64,000 bases of DNA, from positions 558,001 through 622,000 of the forward strand of contig NZ_CP080332.1 of assembly GCF_019456655.1 (NCBI RefSeq), written 5' to 3'. How positions within the stretch are numbered: the first letter of the stretch is position 1; every line of letters starts with the position of its first letter. The notes under the pieces were generated by a model that was given only the letters and a program-made list of their open reading frames with translations, did not search any database and was not told the DNA's origin. Source of the DNA: Mycolicibacterium diernhoferi (GTDB lineage Bacteria; Actinomycetota; Actinomycetes; Mycobacteriales; Mycobacteriaceae). A program made the translations under genes and the position numbers. Below are positions 47,100 to 54,702 of the stretch, piece by piece.

Positions 47100-49313
47100 T
47101 TACGGATCGCGGGGCAGGCCGAGCAGACGTTCGGCGATGATGTTGAGCTGCACCTCGGTGGTGCCGCCGTAGATGGTGGTGGCACGGCTGAACAGCAGTC
47201 GCTCCGACCACTGGCCGGGCGCCTGCTCCTTGTCACCGATGATCGCGTCGGTGCCGAACGAGGACACCCCGAACTCGGCGTAGCCCTGACCGGTCTTCAT
47301 GGACAGCAGCTTGGAGATCGCCGCGGCCGGCATCGGATCGCCACCGGCCAGGGTGAGCAGCGTGGAGCGCAGGTTGAGCACCTTGGCGGCGTAGCCCTCG
47401 GCGATCAGCTTGCCGGCGTGGTTCTGCTCGATCTGATCGAAGTGCCCGTCGCGGATGAACTCCACGAACTGTTCCAGGCTGGCCAGGAACGGCGGCTCGG
47501 CGCTGCCGATCGACACCCGCTCGTTGGTCAGGGTGTTGCGGCTGACCTCCCAGCCGCGGTCCACCTCGCCGAGCACCATCGAGTCCGGCACGAACACGTC
47601 ATCGATGAAGACCGTGTTGAACATGGCGTCACCGGTGAGTTCCCGCAGCGGCTTCACCTCCACCCCCGGCGACTTCATGTCGATCAGGAAGTAGGTGATG
47701 CCATTGTGTTTCGGCGCGTCCGGGTTGGTGCGGGCCAGCAGCGCGCCCCACTGGGAGAACTGCGCGCCGGTGGTCCAGATCTTCTGCCCGGTGATCCGCC
47801 AGCCGTCGTCGACCTTGATGGCCTTGGTGGTCAGGCTGGCCAGGTCGGAGCCCGCACCCGGCTCGGAGAACAGCTGGCACCAGATCATCTCGCCGCGGAA
47901 CGTCGGCGGCAGGAATTGCTGCTGCTGCGCATCGGTGCCGTAGGCGACGATGGACGGGATGATCCAGGCGGCGATACCCATCTGCGGCCGGGCCACCCGG
48001 CCGGCCGAGAACTCCTGGGCGATGATGATCTGCTCGATCGGCGTGGCATTGCGGCCCCAGGGCTTGGGCAGATGCGGCTGCACCCAGCCGCCTTCCGCGA
48101 TCGCCGCGTTGCGTTCTTCGCGCGCAATGGCTTTCAGTGCCGCAACCTCGGCGCGGATCTCGTCGCGGACCTTCTCGGTCTCGGGATCCAGGTCGATGTC
48201 GAGCTTGCGCAGGCCCGTGCCGGTGGCGGTGTCGACGACCTGCTGCGGGTAGTCGGCGGCCCGGCCGAAGCCGGCGACCAGGGCCAGTGCACGGCGGTAG
48301 TAGACATTCGTGTCGTGCTCCCAGGTGAACCCGATGCCACCGTGCACCTGGATGCACTCCTGCGCGCAGTGCTGTGCCGCGACCGGAGCCAGCGTGCCCG
48401 CGACGGCGGCCGCGAACTCGTACCGGGAATCGGATCCGCTCCCCGAGTCGCTTCGCTCTCCCCCGCCGTGGAACTCGTCAAGGGCGCGGCTGGCGTCCCA
48501 CACCGCGGCGGTGGCCCGCTCGGTCTCGGCGATCATCCCGGCACACTTGTGCTTGATGGCCTGGAACTGGCCGATCGGGCGGCCGAACTGTTCGCGGATC
48601 TTTGCGTACTCGGTGGCGGTGTCGGTGGCCCAGCGGGCGACGCCGACGCATTCGGCGGACAGCAGTGTGGAGATGAGCGCGCGGGCATGGCCCCGGCTGA
48701 GGTCGGACAGCACCCGATCGGCGTCCACCTCCACGGCATTGGCCCGCACATGCGCCGCCGGGCGCAACGGGTCGATGCTCTTGACCTCTTCGATCTCCAG
48801 CAGGTCGGCGTCGAGCACGATCCATTCTTCGCTGCTCTCGATCGACACCGGCAGCACCAGCAGCGAGGCCTGCGCGGCGCCCGGGACGGCCCGCACCTCA
48901 CCGCGGATGACGAGCTTGGCGCCCTGGCGGGTCGCGGTCAGACCGGAGTCGATGGCGTAGGCGGCGATGGTCTCACCGGACGCGAGGCCGGCCAGCAGCG
49001 GGGATCGTGCGTCGTGCGCGGAGATCAGTGCGCTCGCGATCGCCGACGGGACGAACGGTCCGGGAACCGCGCCGTAGCCGAATTCGGCCAGCGTGATGGC
49101 CAGTTCGAGGATGCCGAAGCCCTGTCCGCCGACGGCTTCGGACAGATGGACGCCGGTAAGACCCTGCTCGGCGGCGGCGTTCCAGTACGGCGGGGGATTG
49201 GTGATCGGTGTCTCGAGGGCCTCGTGCAGAACGTCTGCCGGGGCGACCTTGGCCACCAGCGACCGGACCGAGTCGGCCAGGTCATTGTGTTCAGAGTTGA
49301 TCGCGATGGGCAC
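47100..49313 (-). CDS. fadE6: Double-domain acyl-CoA dehydrogenase FadE6
   Basis: A 737-aa protein containing two acyl-CoA dehydrogenase domains. The first (to about residue 350) has EFGYGAVPGPFVPSAIAS and IQVHGGIGFTWEHD; the second has LPKPWGRNATPIEQIIIAQE, FSEPGAGSDLASLTTKA, GQKIWTTGAQFSQWGALLARTN and IYGGTTEVQLNIIAERLLGLP. Length and design match FadE6 (Rv0271c). Residues about 282-291 (GERSDSGSG) are contributed by a dispersed DNA repeat (48439-48468). GTG 49313 is preceded by GGAGG. It would oxidise acyl-CoA at the alpha-beta position; likely partner of FadD2. Confidence 0.88.
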   Translation of the reverse strand: MPIAINSEHNDLADSVRSLVAKVAPADVLHEALETPITNPPPYWNAAAEQGLTGVHLSEAVGGQGFGILELAITLAEFGYGAVPGPFVPSAIASALISAHDARSPLLAGLASGETIAAYAIDSGLTATRQGAKLVIRGEVRAVPGAAQASLLVLPVSIESSEEWIVLDADLLEIEEVKSIDPLRPAAHVRANAVEVDADRVLSDLSRGHARALISTLLSAECVGVARWATDTATEYAKIREQFGRPIGQFQAIKHKCAGMIAETERATAAVWDASRALDEFHGGGERSDSGSGSDSRYEFAAAVAGTLAPVAAQHCAQECIQVHGGIGFTWEHDTNVYYRRALALVAGFGRAADYPQQVVDTATGTGLRKLDIDLDPETEKVRDEIRAEVAALKAIAREERNAAIAEGGWVQPHLPKPWGRNATPIEQIIIAQEFSAGRVARPQMGIAAWIIPSIVAYGTDAQQQQFLPPTFRGEMIWCQLFSEPGAGSDLASLTTKAIKVDDGWRITGQKIWTTGAQFSQWGALLARTNPDAPKHNGITYFLIDMKSPGVEVKPLRELTGDAMFNTVFIDDVFVPDSMVLGEVDRGWEVSRNTLTNERVSIGSAEPPFLASLEQFVEFIRDGHFDQIEQNHAGKLIAEGYAAKVLNLRSTLLTLAGGDPMPAAAISKLLSMKTGQGYAEFGVSSFGTDAIIGDKEQAPGQWSERLLFSRATTIYGGTTEVQLNIIAERLLGLPRDP
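48439..48468. repeat. Dispersed repeat, diverged copy inside fadE6
   Basis: 24 of 30 positions match the 15919-15948/52830-52859 copies. On the minus strand it is read in a different frame, giving GERSDSG. Confidence 0.7.
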
Positions 49314-49359
49314 GCTTAACCTCCATGGGCAACTTCCCTAATAACCGGTCGGTTGGGAC

Positions 49360-49393
49360 CGAGGGTAGTACCTCGTGCGTGACCGCCGTCACG
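49360..49393. promoter_or_regulatory. fadE6 upstream region with shared motif and dyads
   Basis: GGTAGTACCTCG (49364-49375) repeats the core of the palindrome at 46523-46541. Next to it, CGTGAC-CGCC-GTCACG (49378-49393) is a perfect 6-bp dyad. Both lie between the fadE6 start and the end of the hydroxyacid dehydrogenase gene. Confidence 0.45.
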
Positions 49394-49403
49394 GCCTCCC
49401 CTG

Positions 49404-50363
49404 TCAGTCCGCGTTCACCACGTGGGCCAGGGGTTCGCCGTCCCGCAGTCGCCGGCAGTTGTCCACCGCGATCTCCAGATAGCGGCGCATGGTGTCGGCG
49501 GTGTACCAGGTGACGTGCGGGGTGAGCACGACGTTGTCCAGCCCGAGCAGCGGGTTGTCCGCGGGGACCGGTTCGACGGCGAACACGTCGAGTCCGGCGG
49601 CGGCCAGCCGACCCGCCCGGAGTGCCTCGGCCAGGGCGACCTCGTCGACGATCGCCCCGCGCGCGGTGTTGATCAGTACCGCCCCCGGCTTCATCGAGTC
49701 GAGCGCCGCCCGGTCCAGCAGGTGGTGGGTGGCCTCGGTGAGCGGCAGATGCAGGGAGACGATGTCGCTCTCGGCCAGCAGAGCGGACAGGGGCCGCCAG
49801 TCCGGCAGGCCGTCATCGCGGGTGCTGGTATGCAGCACCCGTGCTCCCAGCGTCCGCAGCACGGTCTCGACCTGTTTGGCGATGTTGCCGTAGCCGACCA
49901 ACCCGACCGTGCATCCGCCGATGTCGCGCACCGTCTCGCCCAGGGTGGGATCGGACGGCCAGCCACGCCCCTCGCGGGTTGCGCGGTCCAGTTCCGGGAG
50001 CCGGCGCAGCGCGGCCAGCATCAGCAGCAGGGTGCCCTCGGTGACCGACGGCGCGTTGGCGCCGGGCATGTTCGCGACCGCGATGCTGCGTGCGGTCGCG
50101 GCGGCGACGTCGATGGTGTTCACCCCGGCGCCCAGCTTGTGCACCAACCGGCAGTGTGTGGCGCGTTCCAGGTCGGCGGCGGAGAGCGGGCGCAGCACGT
50201 GCCACACCACGTCGACCTCGGGCAACTCGCGGTACAGAGTGGTGTCGTCGTCCTCCGCGCACCACCGGATGTCCAGCCAGTCCGCCTCGGGGGCAACGAA
50301 ATCCAGAACTTTCCGGCCGGGGGTGAAGTGGGCCAGAACCTTGATCCGGCGCCCTAGCGCCAC
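49404..50363 (-). CDS. D-2-hydroxyacid dehydrogenase family protein
   Basis: A 319-aa NAD-dependent dehydrogenase. The Rossmann fold has VGLVGYGNIAKQ; the catalytic Arg is in INTARGAIVDE, the Glu in DVFAVEPVP, and the His in LTPHVTWYT, all present. It would interconvert a 2-hydroxy acid and 2-oxo acid. The start is uncertain: I use GTG 50363, which overlaps the upstream hydrolase by 10 bp; no clear Shine-Dalgarno is present. Part of a minus-strand TetR-hydrolase-dehydrogenase unit. Confidence 0.85.
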   Translation of the reverse strand: MALGRRIKVLAHFTPGRKVLDFVAPEADWLDIRWCAEDDDTTLYRELPEVDVVWHVLRPLSAADLERATHCRLVHKLGAGVNTIDVAAATARSIAVANMPGANAPSVTEGTLLLMLAALRRLPELDRATREGRGWPSDPTLGETVRDIGGCTVGLVGYGNIAKQVETVLRTLGARVLHTSTRDDGLPDWRPLSALLAESDIVSLHLPLTEATHHLLDRAALDSMKPGAVLINTARGAIVDEVALAEALRAGRLAAAGLDVFAVEPVPADNPLLGLDNVVLTPHVTWYTADTMRRYLEIAVDNCRRLRDGEPLAHVVNAD

Positions 50364-51487
50364 CTCTTCGCGATCCACTTGGCGATGGTATCGGCCTGCT
50401 CGCTGCGGGCACCGGGTGTGCTGAAGTAGTGATCGGTGTCGATCGACAACTGCGTCTTGTCGGGACTGGCCAGCGCATCGTAAATGCGTTTGGCGTCCGA
50501 GGGATAGACGCCGGTGTCCTGCTCGGCGTTGATGACCAGGGCCGGGCAGTCGATGAGCGACAGATGCGGTTCGGCCCGGGTCTGGGCGTGCCGCAGGCTC
50601 CACATCCCGATCCAGTTGCGCAGCGTGCAGGACGCGGCGATGCCGTGGGCGGACCGGTTGGCCTTGATCGGTGGGCCGGCGTAACACATGTTCGGCTGGC
50701 GCTTGGTCGGTTCCAGCGTGGGATCGACCATCCGTGGGTCCGCCCAGGTGCGCATGACCGTGAACGGCCGATCCGAGTAGCCGGCGGCCTGCACCCGTTT
50801 GAGTTCGGTCTCCGCCCAGTCGGTGATGGCCTCGTTGCGGGCGATCTGCGCCGCGCGATAGCGGTCGACGAAATCGGCCGTGTACGGCGGACCGTTGCGC
50901 TCGTCGAACAGATCCAGATCCGGGTCGGTGGACAGCGCATCGTTCTCATCGGTGACCGAGGCGTCCATCCAGGCGGTGAGCACGTCCGGCCGGCCCGGGT
51001 GTGCGGCGCTGGCCACGTAGCCGTCCGCCGGTGGCAGGCCGGTGAGCCCCGCGGCCGGGCGCATGCCCTCCAGCGGCGTCACGTGGTGATGCACCGCCTG
51101 AGCCTGATACGCGGCCATCAGTGAGCCGCCACCGGAGTTGCCGAGCAGCACCACGGTCTCGATGCTCTGTACCTCGCGCAGCCAGCGCACCCCGACGCCG
51201 ATGTCGACCAGCGCGTGATCGAGCAGAAAAGAACTCTCGAAGCCGCGGAACCGGGTGTTCCAGCCGAGGAACCCGATGCCGCGGGTGGCCAGGTAGTCGG
51301 CGAGATAGTGCTCGGAGAAATCGATCTGATAGTGCGTGGCGATCACCGCGACCTTGGGCTTGCGGCCGACCCCGCGGTGGTAGAGCCCCTGGCACGGGTG
51401 CCCGCCGGCGCCCGCGCGGCGCGCGGTGGGGGAATCCATCCCGACGAATTCCCGGGTGACTCCCGGCGTCGGGCCCTTCGTCGTCAT
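50354..51487 (-). CDS. Alpha/beta hydrolase, Rv0272c-like
   Basis: A 377-aa alpha/beta-hydrolase-fold protein. The nucleophile elbow reads LLGNSGGGSLM, the acid probably lies in INAEQDTGVYP and the His in SIDTDHYF. Gene order and length match Rv0272c of M. tuberculosis, whose function is unknown. No signal peptide. It starts by ATGA-type overlap with the TetR stop, so both are on one transcript. Confidence 0.85.
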   Translation of the reverse strand: MTTKGPTPGVTREFVGMDSPTARRAGAGGHPCQGLYHRGVGRKPKVAVIATHYQIDFSEHYLADYLATRGIGFLGWNTRFRGFESSFLLDHALVDIGVGVRWLREVQSIETVVLLGNSGGGSLMAAYQAQAVHHHVTPLEGMRPAAGLTGLPPADGYVASAAHPGRPDVLTAWMDASVTDENDALSTDPDLDLFDERNGPPYTADFVDRYRAAQIARNEAITDWAETELKRVQAAGYSDRPFTVMRTWADPRMVDPTLEPTKRQPNMCYAGPPIKANRSAHGIAASCTLRNWIGMWSLRHAQTRAEPHLSLIDCPALVINAEQDTGVYPSDAKRIYDALASPDKTQLSIDTDHYFSTPGARSEQADTIAKWIAKRWR

Positions 51488-52107
51488 GGCTGTCCGGTCT
51501 CCTTGTGGTAGATCGTGCGGTAGAAGATGGCGGCCAGCGTGGCCACGCAGGCGTCGTCGTCGGCGGTCTGGGCCCCGGTTCCGGCGAGTTGGGCGTAGCA
51601 GAACTGGTTCAGCATGGACACCAGCGCGACCGCCACCAGGTGGGCGTCATCGCCCGCGCAGTAGCCGTCGAGCTGGGCCTGCTGGACCATCTTGGTGATC
51701 ATTGCGATGGGCAGCGCGCAGATCTCGGACCAGTATTGCGCGAAATCATCACTGACCATTGCCAATTGAGAAACTGCGATGATCTCGGCAAGACGATGCC
51801 GGTAGGTGTTCCAGTGCGCGGCCGCAGCGGCGTGCGCGCGCTCGGCGTTCGTCAGGTCCGGTTCAGTGGCCGCCAGCACCCGGTCGCGGGCCTCGTCACG
51901 GAACCGGACGGCCCAGTCCCGGACCATGGCCTCTTTGGAGTCGTAATAGTTGTAGTACGACGCGGTGGACCGGCCCGCCTCGGCCGCGATGTCGGCAATT
52001 GTGGTGGCCAGGATGCCCTTTCGGGCGACGACGGTCCGGGCCGCGGCGTCGATCGCGGCCTGCGTCTGTCGTCCGCGGGCGGTGGGCAGCTCTACCCGAG
52101 CGGTCAC
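51484..52107 (-). CDS. TetR-family regulator, Rv0275c-like
   Basis: A 207-aa TetR regulator with helix-turn-helix TTIADIAAEAGRSTASYYNYYDSKEAM (split). I choose GTG 52107, supported by GGAGA 7 nt upstream; a TTG at 52165-52167 would lie inside the operator. It heads a TetR-hydrolase-dehydrogenase unit and diverges from a VOC-family gene, as Rv0275c and Rv0274 do in M. tuberculosis. It probably represses both directions through the dyad at 52140-52161. Confidence 0.9.
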   Translation of the reverse strand: MTARVELPTARGRQTQAAIDAAARTVVARKGILATTIADIAAEAGRSTASYYNYYDSKEAMVRDWAVRFRDEARDRVLAATEPDLTNAERAHAAAAAHWNTYRHRLAEIIAVSQLAMVSDDFAQYWSEICALPIAMITKMVQQAQLDGYCAGDDAHLVAVALVSMLNQFCYAQLAGTGAQTADDDACVATLAAIFYRTIYHKETGQP

Positions 52108-52129
52108 GGCAATCTCCGGTCGTTTTTCG

Positions 52130-52161
52130 TTGTTCGGACCTGAATCTGATGTTAGATTCAG
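52130..52161 (+). promoter_or_regulatory. VOC-gene promoter with TetR operator over the -10
   Basis: TTGTTC (52130-52135), 17-nt spacer, TAGATT (52153-52158). A perfect dyad CTGAATCT-N6-AGATTCAG (52140-52161) covers the -10, so a bound repressor would stop transcription. Confidence 0.65.
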
Positions 52162-52193
52162 TTTCAATTCTGCGCCAGATCCCGGGAGCCGAC

Positions 52194-52769
52194 ATGATCA
52201 AGCCTTCGAACCCCAATTCCGAATTCGCGCTGGGCGGCATCAACCACGTCGCCCTGGTCTGCTCGGACATGCAGCGCACCGTCGACTTCTACTCCGGCGT
52301 GCTGGGAATGCCGCTGGTCAAGTCGCTGGATCTGCCCAACGGCATGGGTCAGCACTTCTTCTTCGACGCCGGCAACGGCGACTGCGTGGCCTTTTTCTGG
52401 TTCACCGACGGACCCGACGGTGAACCCGTGGTGTCCTCCCCGGCCGCGCTGCCCGGCATCGGCGAGTTCACCAGTGCGGTCTCCACCATGAACCACCTGG
52501 CCTTCCACGTACCCGCGGAGAAGTTCGACGAGTACCGGGAGAAGCTGAAGGCCAAGGGGGTCCGGGTCGGCCCGGTGCTCAACCACGACGACAGCGAGTG
52601 GCAGGCCTCGCCGACCCTGCATCCCGGCGTCTATGTCCGGTCCTTCTACTTCCAGGACCCCGACGGCATCACGCTGGAATTTGCTTGCTGGATCAAAGAA
52701 TTCACCGAGGCCGACACGACCACGGCGCCCAAGACCGCGTCCGATCGCCGGCCGCGCGCATCCGTCTAG
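52194..52769 (+). CDS. Glyoxalase/VOC-family protein, Rv0274-like
   Basis: A 191-aa vicinal oxygen chelate protein. Likely metal ligands are His18 (GGINHVALV), His101 (STMNHLAFHV) and Glu162 (GITLEFACW). ATG 52194 follows GGGAG. VOC proteins include dioxygenases, isomerases and glutathione/fosfomycin-type enzymes; the particular reaction cannot be read. It diverges from its presumed TetR regulator. Confidence 0.88.
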   Translation: MIKPSNPNSEFALGGINHVALVCSDMQRTVDFYSGVLGMPLVKSLDLPNGMGQHFFFDAGNGDCVAFFWFTDGPDGEPVVSSPAALPGIGEFTSAVSTMNHLAFHVPAEKFDEYREKLKAKGVRVGPVLNHDDSEWQASPTLHPGVYVRSFYFQDPDGITLEFACWIKEFTEADTTTAPKTASDRRPRASV

Positions 52770-52783
52770 GGGGCTTCAGTCGC

Positions 52784-52861
52784 GCCGGCACTATTGCCCG
52801 GGTCGCTGCGCTCCAGCCCGCCGGCACTATTCCCCGGGTCGCTGCGCTCCTGCCCGCCGAG
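52784..52861. repeat. Tandem pair of dispersed repeat (two 36-bp units)
   Basis: Units 52784-52819 and 52820-52855 differ at two positions. The sequence 52829-52861 is identical to 15918-15950. The second unit supplies the stop codon and last residues of the TetR gene on the minus strand. Confidence 0.85.
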
Positions 52862-53456
52862 GGGCGGGGAAGGTGTCCAGCACCGACGTCAGCAGGTCGA
52901 TGAGTTCGTCGGCGCTCAGGCCGATCGTCCCGCTCAGCCACCCGTTGATGGTCTGACTGACCCCGCCGACCACGAAATGCGCGACGGCCTTGATCTCGTC
53001 GCTGTCGTCCTGCTGCAGAACGGTCTGTGCGTGCTGGCCGGCCAGCACCGCGAAGAACCCGCCGAGTTCGGCGCGTTTGCGCACCAGCACGGCGTTGGAC
53101 AACGTGCTGTCGAACAACAACCGCCCCACCCGGGCGTCCTCGCCGATGGTGCGGACCAGGTTGGTGATGCCCGCCCGGTTCTGCTCGGCCGGGCCGACCG
53201 AGGCAACGGCCTCCTGGGTGGTCGCGGCGATCCGGGCGACCACCGAATCGAACACCGCGGAGACGAACTCGTCCTTGTCGGCGAAGGCCTCGTAGAAGTG
53301 CCGGGTGGCGATCCCGGACTCGCGGCAGATGGCCCGCACCGTCAGATCGGCGTCCGGGCCGGTCAGCAGGTCGAGACCGGCCACGAGTAGGCGGTCGTGA
53401 CGGTCGGCGACGCGCTGGGCGGCCGCCACCCCGCGGTAGGGCCGAACCTGGGACAC
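52827..53456 (-). CDS. TetR-family regulator with repeat-derived C-terminus
   Basis: A 209-aa TetR regulator: helix-turn-helix LTVRAICRESGIATRHFYEAFADKDEF (split), typical effector domain. The last ten residues (RRAGAQRPGE) and the TAG stop are encoded by the tandem repeat at 52820-52855, so the native end has been replaced. GTG 53456 is the start; no Shine-Dalgarno is seen, and CAAGAT lies 6 nt upstream. It diverges from the DUF2236 gene and probably controls it through GGAAAC-CAAC-GTTTCC. Confidence 0.88.
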   Translation of the reverse strand: MSQVRPYRGVAAAQRVADRHDRLLVAGLDLLTGPDADLTVRAICRESGIATRHFYEAFADKDEFVSAVFDSVVARIAATTQEAVASVGPAEQNRAGITNLVRTIGEDARVGRLLFDSTLSNAVLVRKRAELGGFFAVLAGQHAQTVLQQDDSDEIKAVAHFVVGGVSQTINGWLSGTIGLSADELIDLLTSVLDTFPAPRRAGAQRPGE

Positions 53457-53465
53457 CGCACCATC

Positions 53466-53513
53466 TTGACACCTGTCCGGCACCCGGGGCAATATCAGGA
53501 AACCAACGTTTCC
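53466..53513 (+). promoter_or_regulatory. DUF2236-gene promoter with TetR operator
   Basis: TTGACA (53466-53471), 18-nt spacer, CAATAT (53490-53495). A perfect dyad GGAAAC-CAAC-GTTTCC (53498-53513) lies just downstream at the predicted transcription start. Confidence 0.55.
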
Positions 53514-53537
53514 GCTTTACGGCCTGCAGGGGTGTCA

Positions 53538-54416
53538 ATGACGATCATCGAGCGTCCGATCAACGAGACCGTCCGGGTCCCGGCCCGCCGGAAGCGTTGG
53601 GGTGCCGGCTTCGATGACGGGCTGATGGGCGTGGCGCTGCTCGCCGGCCCGGCAAACGTGATCATGCAGCTCGCCCGCCCCGGCGTCGGCTACGGCGTGC
53701 AGGAGAGCAAGGTGCACAGCGGCCGGGTCGACCTGCACCCGATCAAACGGGCCCGCACCACCTTCACCTATCTGGCGGTGGCCGGCCGCGGCACCGACGA
53801 GCAGAAGGCCGCCTTCCGTCGCGCGGTGAACAAGGCCCACGCCCAGGTGCGCTCCACCCCGGAGAGCCCGGTGGAGTACAACGCCTTCGACAAGAACCTG
53901 CAGCTGTGGGTGGCGGCCTGCCTGTACAAGGGGTCCGTCGACGTCTACCGGCTGTTCATCGGGGAGATGGACGAGGCGACCGCCGACCGGCACTACCGGG
54001 ACGGCATCACCCTGGGCACCACCCTGCAGGTGCCCGCCGAGATGTGGCCGGCCGACCGGGCCGCCTTCGACAAGTACTGGCAGGAATCGCTGGACCAGGT
54101 ACACATCGACGACACCATCCGCGAGTACCTGTACCCGATCGCGGTGGGCCGGCTGCGCGGCCTGACCCTGCCCGGCCCGCTGCAGCGGTTCAACGAGAAC
54201 CTGGCCTGCCTGATCACCACCGGCTTTCTGCCGCAGCGGTTCCGCGACGAGATGCGGCTGCCCTGGGATCCGCAGCGTCAGCGTCGCTTCGAGCGGCTGA
54301 TGAAGGCGCTGAGTTTCGTGAACAACGCGGTGCCGGGCTTCGTGCGCCAGTTTCCGTTCAACGTGTTGCTCAAGGATCTGGACTGGCGCGTGCGTACCGG
54401 CCGTCCCCTGGTCTGA
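53538..54416 (+). CDS. DUF2236 (oxygenase MpaB/latex-clearing-like) protein, Rv0276-like
   Basis: A 292-aa protein of the DUF2236 family, now grouped with the fungal oxygenase MpaB and rubber oxygenase Lcp, which are heme b proteins. Segments are ALLAGPANVIMQLARPGVGYGV, VHSGRVDLHPIKRARTTFTYL, VEYNAFDKNLQLWVAACLYKG (split) and LRGLTLPGPLQRFNENLACL. The family's conserved His/Arg-rich first helix region is present. ATG 53538 is chosen; the longer frame overlaps the TetR promoter. Position just before ESX-3 matches Rv0276 in M. tuberculosis. The substrate is unknown. Confidence 0.85.
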   Translation: MTIIERPINETVRVPARRKRWGAGFDDGLMGVALLAGPANVIMQLARPGVGYGVQESKVHSGRVDLHPIKRARTTFTYLAVAGRGTDEQKAAFRRAVNKAHAQVRSTPESPVEYNAFDKNLQLWVAACLYKGSVDVYRLFIGEMDEATADRHYRDGITLGTTLQVPAEMWPADRAAFDKYWQESLDQVHIDDTIREYLYPIAVGRLRGLTLPGPLQRFNENLACLITTGFLPQRFRDEMRLPWDPQRQRRFERLMKALSFVNNAVPGFVRQFPFNVLLKDLDWRVRTGRPLV

Positions 54417-54702
54417 CCTGCACGTCAGATCCATTTGCTGAAAGCGCCCCGTGCGCGCGCGGTATGGCGCGTTCGGCGGGCGCTGCCTGCGCTGCTGCCC
54501 GCGCCCGGATGCGGCGACAGTCGGTCGGAACCGTTCGCCACCGGGATGCCTTCGCGCCCCGTGCCCGGGTGACACTGATCACCGCCTCAGGCGTAACCGA
54601 ACGTCTCGACACAGCGGTCGGTGCGGTGCTAACTTTCTCCGAAGTTAGCATAGGCATACTTAAGGAGACGGCAGGGGGCGTGAGCTTCTTTGCTAGTGAA
54701 AT
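54417..54702. other. Intergenic region before ESX-3
   Basis: A 286-bp gap. Its distal end carries an IdeR-box-like site and an overlapping dyad; the rest shows no gene, RNA or clear terminator. Confidence 0.5.
54628..54663 (+). promoter_or_regulatory. IdeR-box-like site with overlapping dyad, eccA3 promoter
   Basis: TTAGCATAGGCATACTTAA (54645-54663) matches the IdeR consensus TTAGGTTAGSCTAACCTAA at 14 of 19 positions. A perfect dyad GCTAACTT-TCTCCG-AAGTTAGC (54628-54649) overlaps it by five bases. CATACT inside the box may be the -10. ESX-3 is known to be repressed by IdeR in iron-replete mycobacteria. No Zur-box-like sequence was seen. Confidence 0.7.

Noticed and set aside
47418..49319. 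Long open frame (633 codons) opposite fadE6
   Set aside because: The sense strand encodes a complete two-domain acyl-CoA dehydrogenase; the antisense frame has no family features.
52784..52861. CRISPR-like repeat
   Set aside because: Two directly abutting units with no spacers and no cas genes; other copies lie inside unrelated genes.
54444..54483. Terminator after the DUF2236 gene
   Set aside because: Only a 6-bp GC stem (GCGCCC/GGGCGC) with a 28-nt loop; too weak to call in such GC-rich sequence.
54417..54702. Zur box in the ESX-3 promoter
   Set aside because: I searched the gap by eye and found no AT-rich Zur-like palindrome; only the IdeR-like site is supported.
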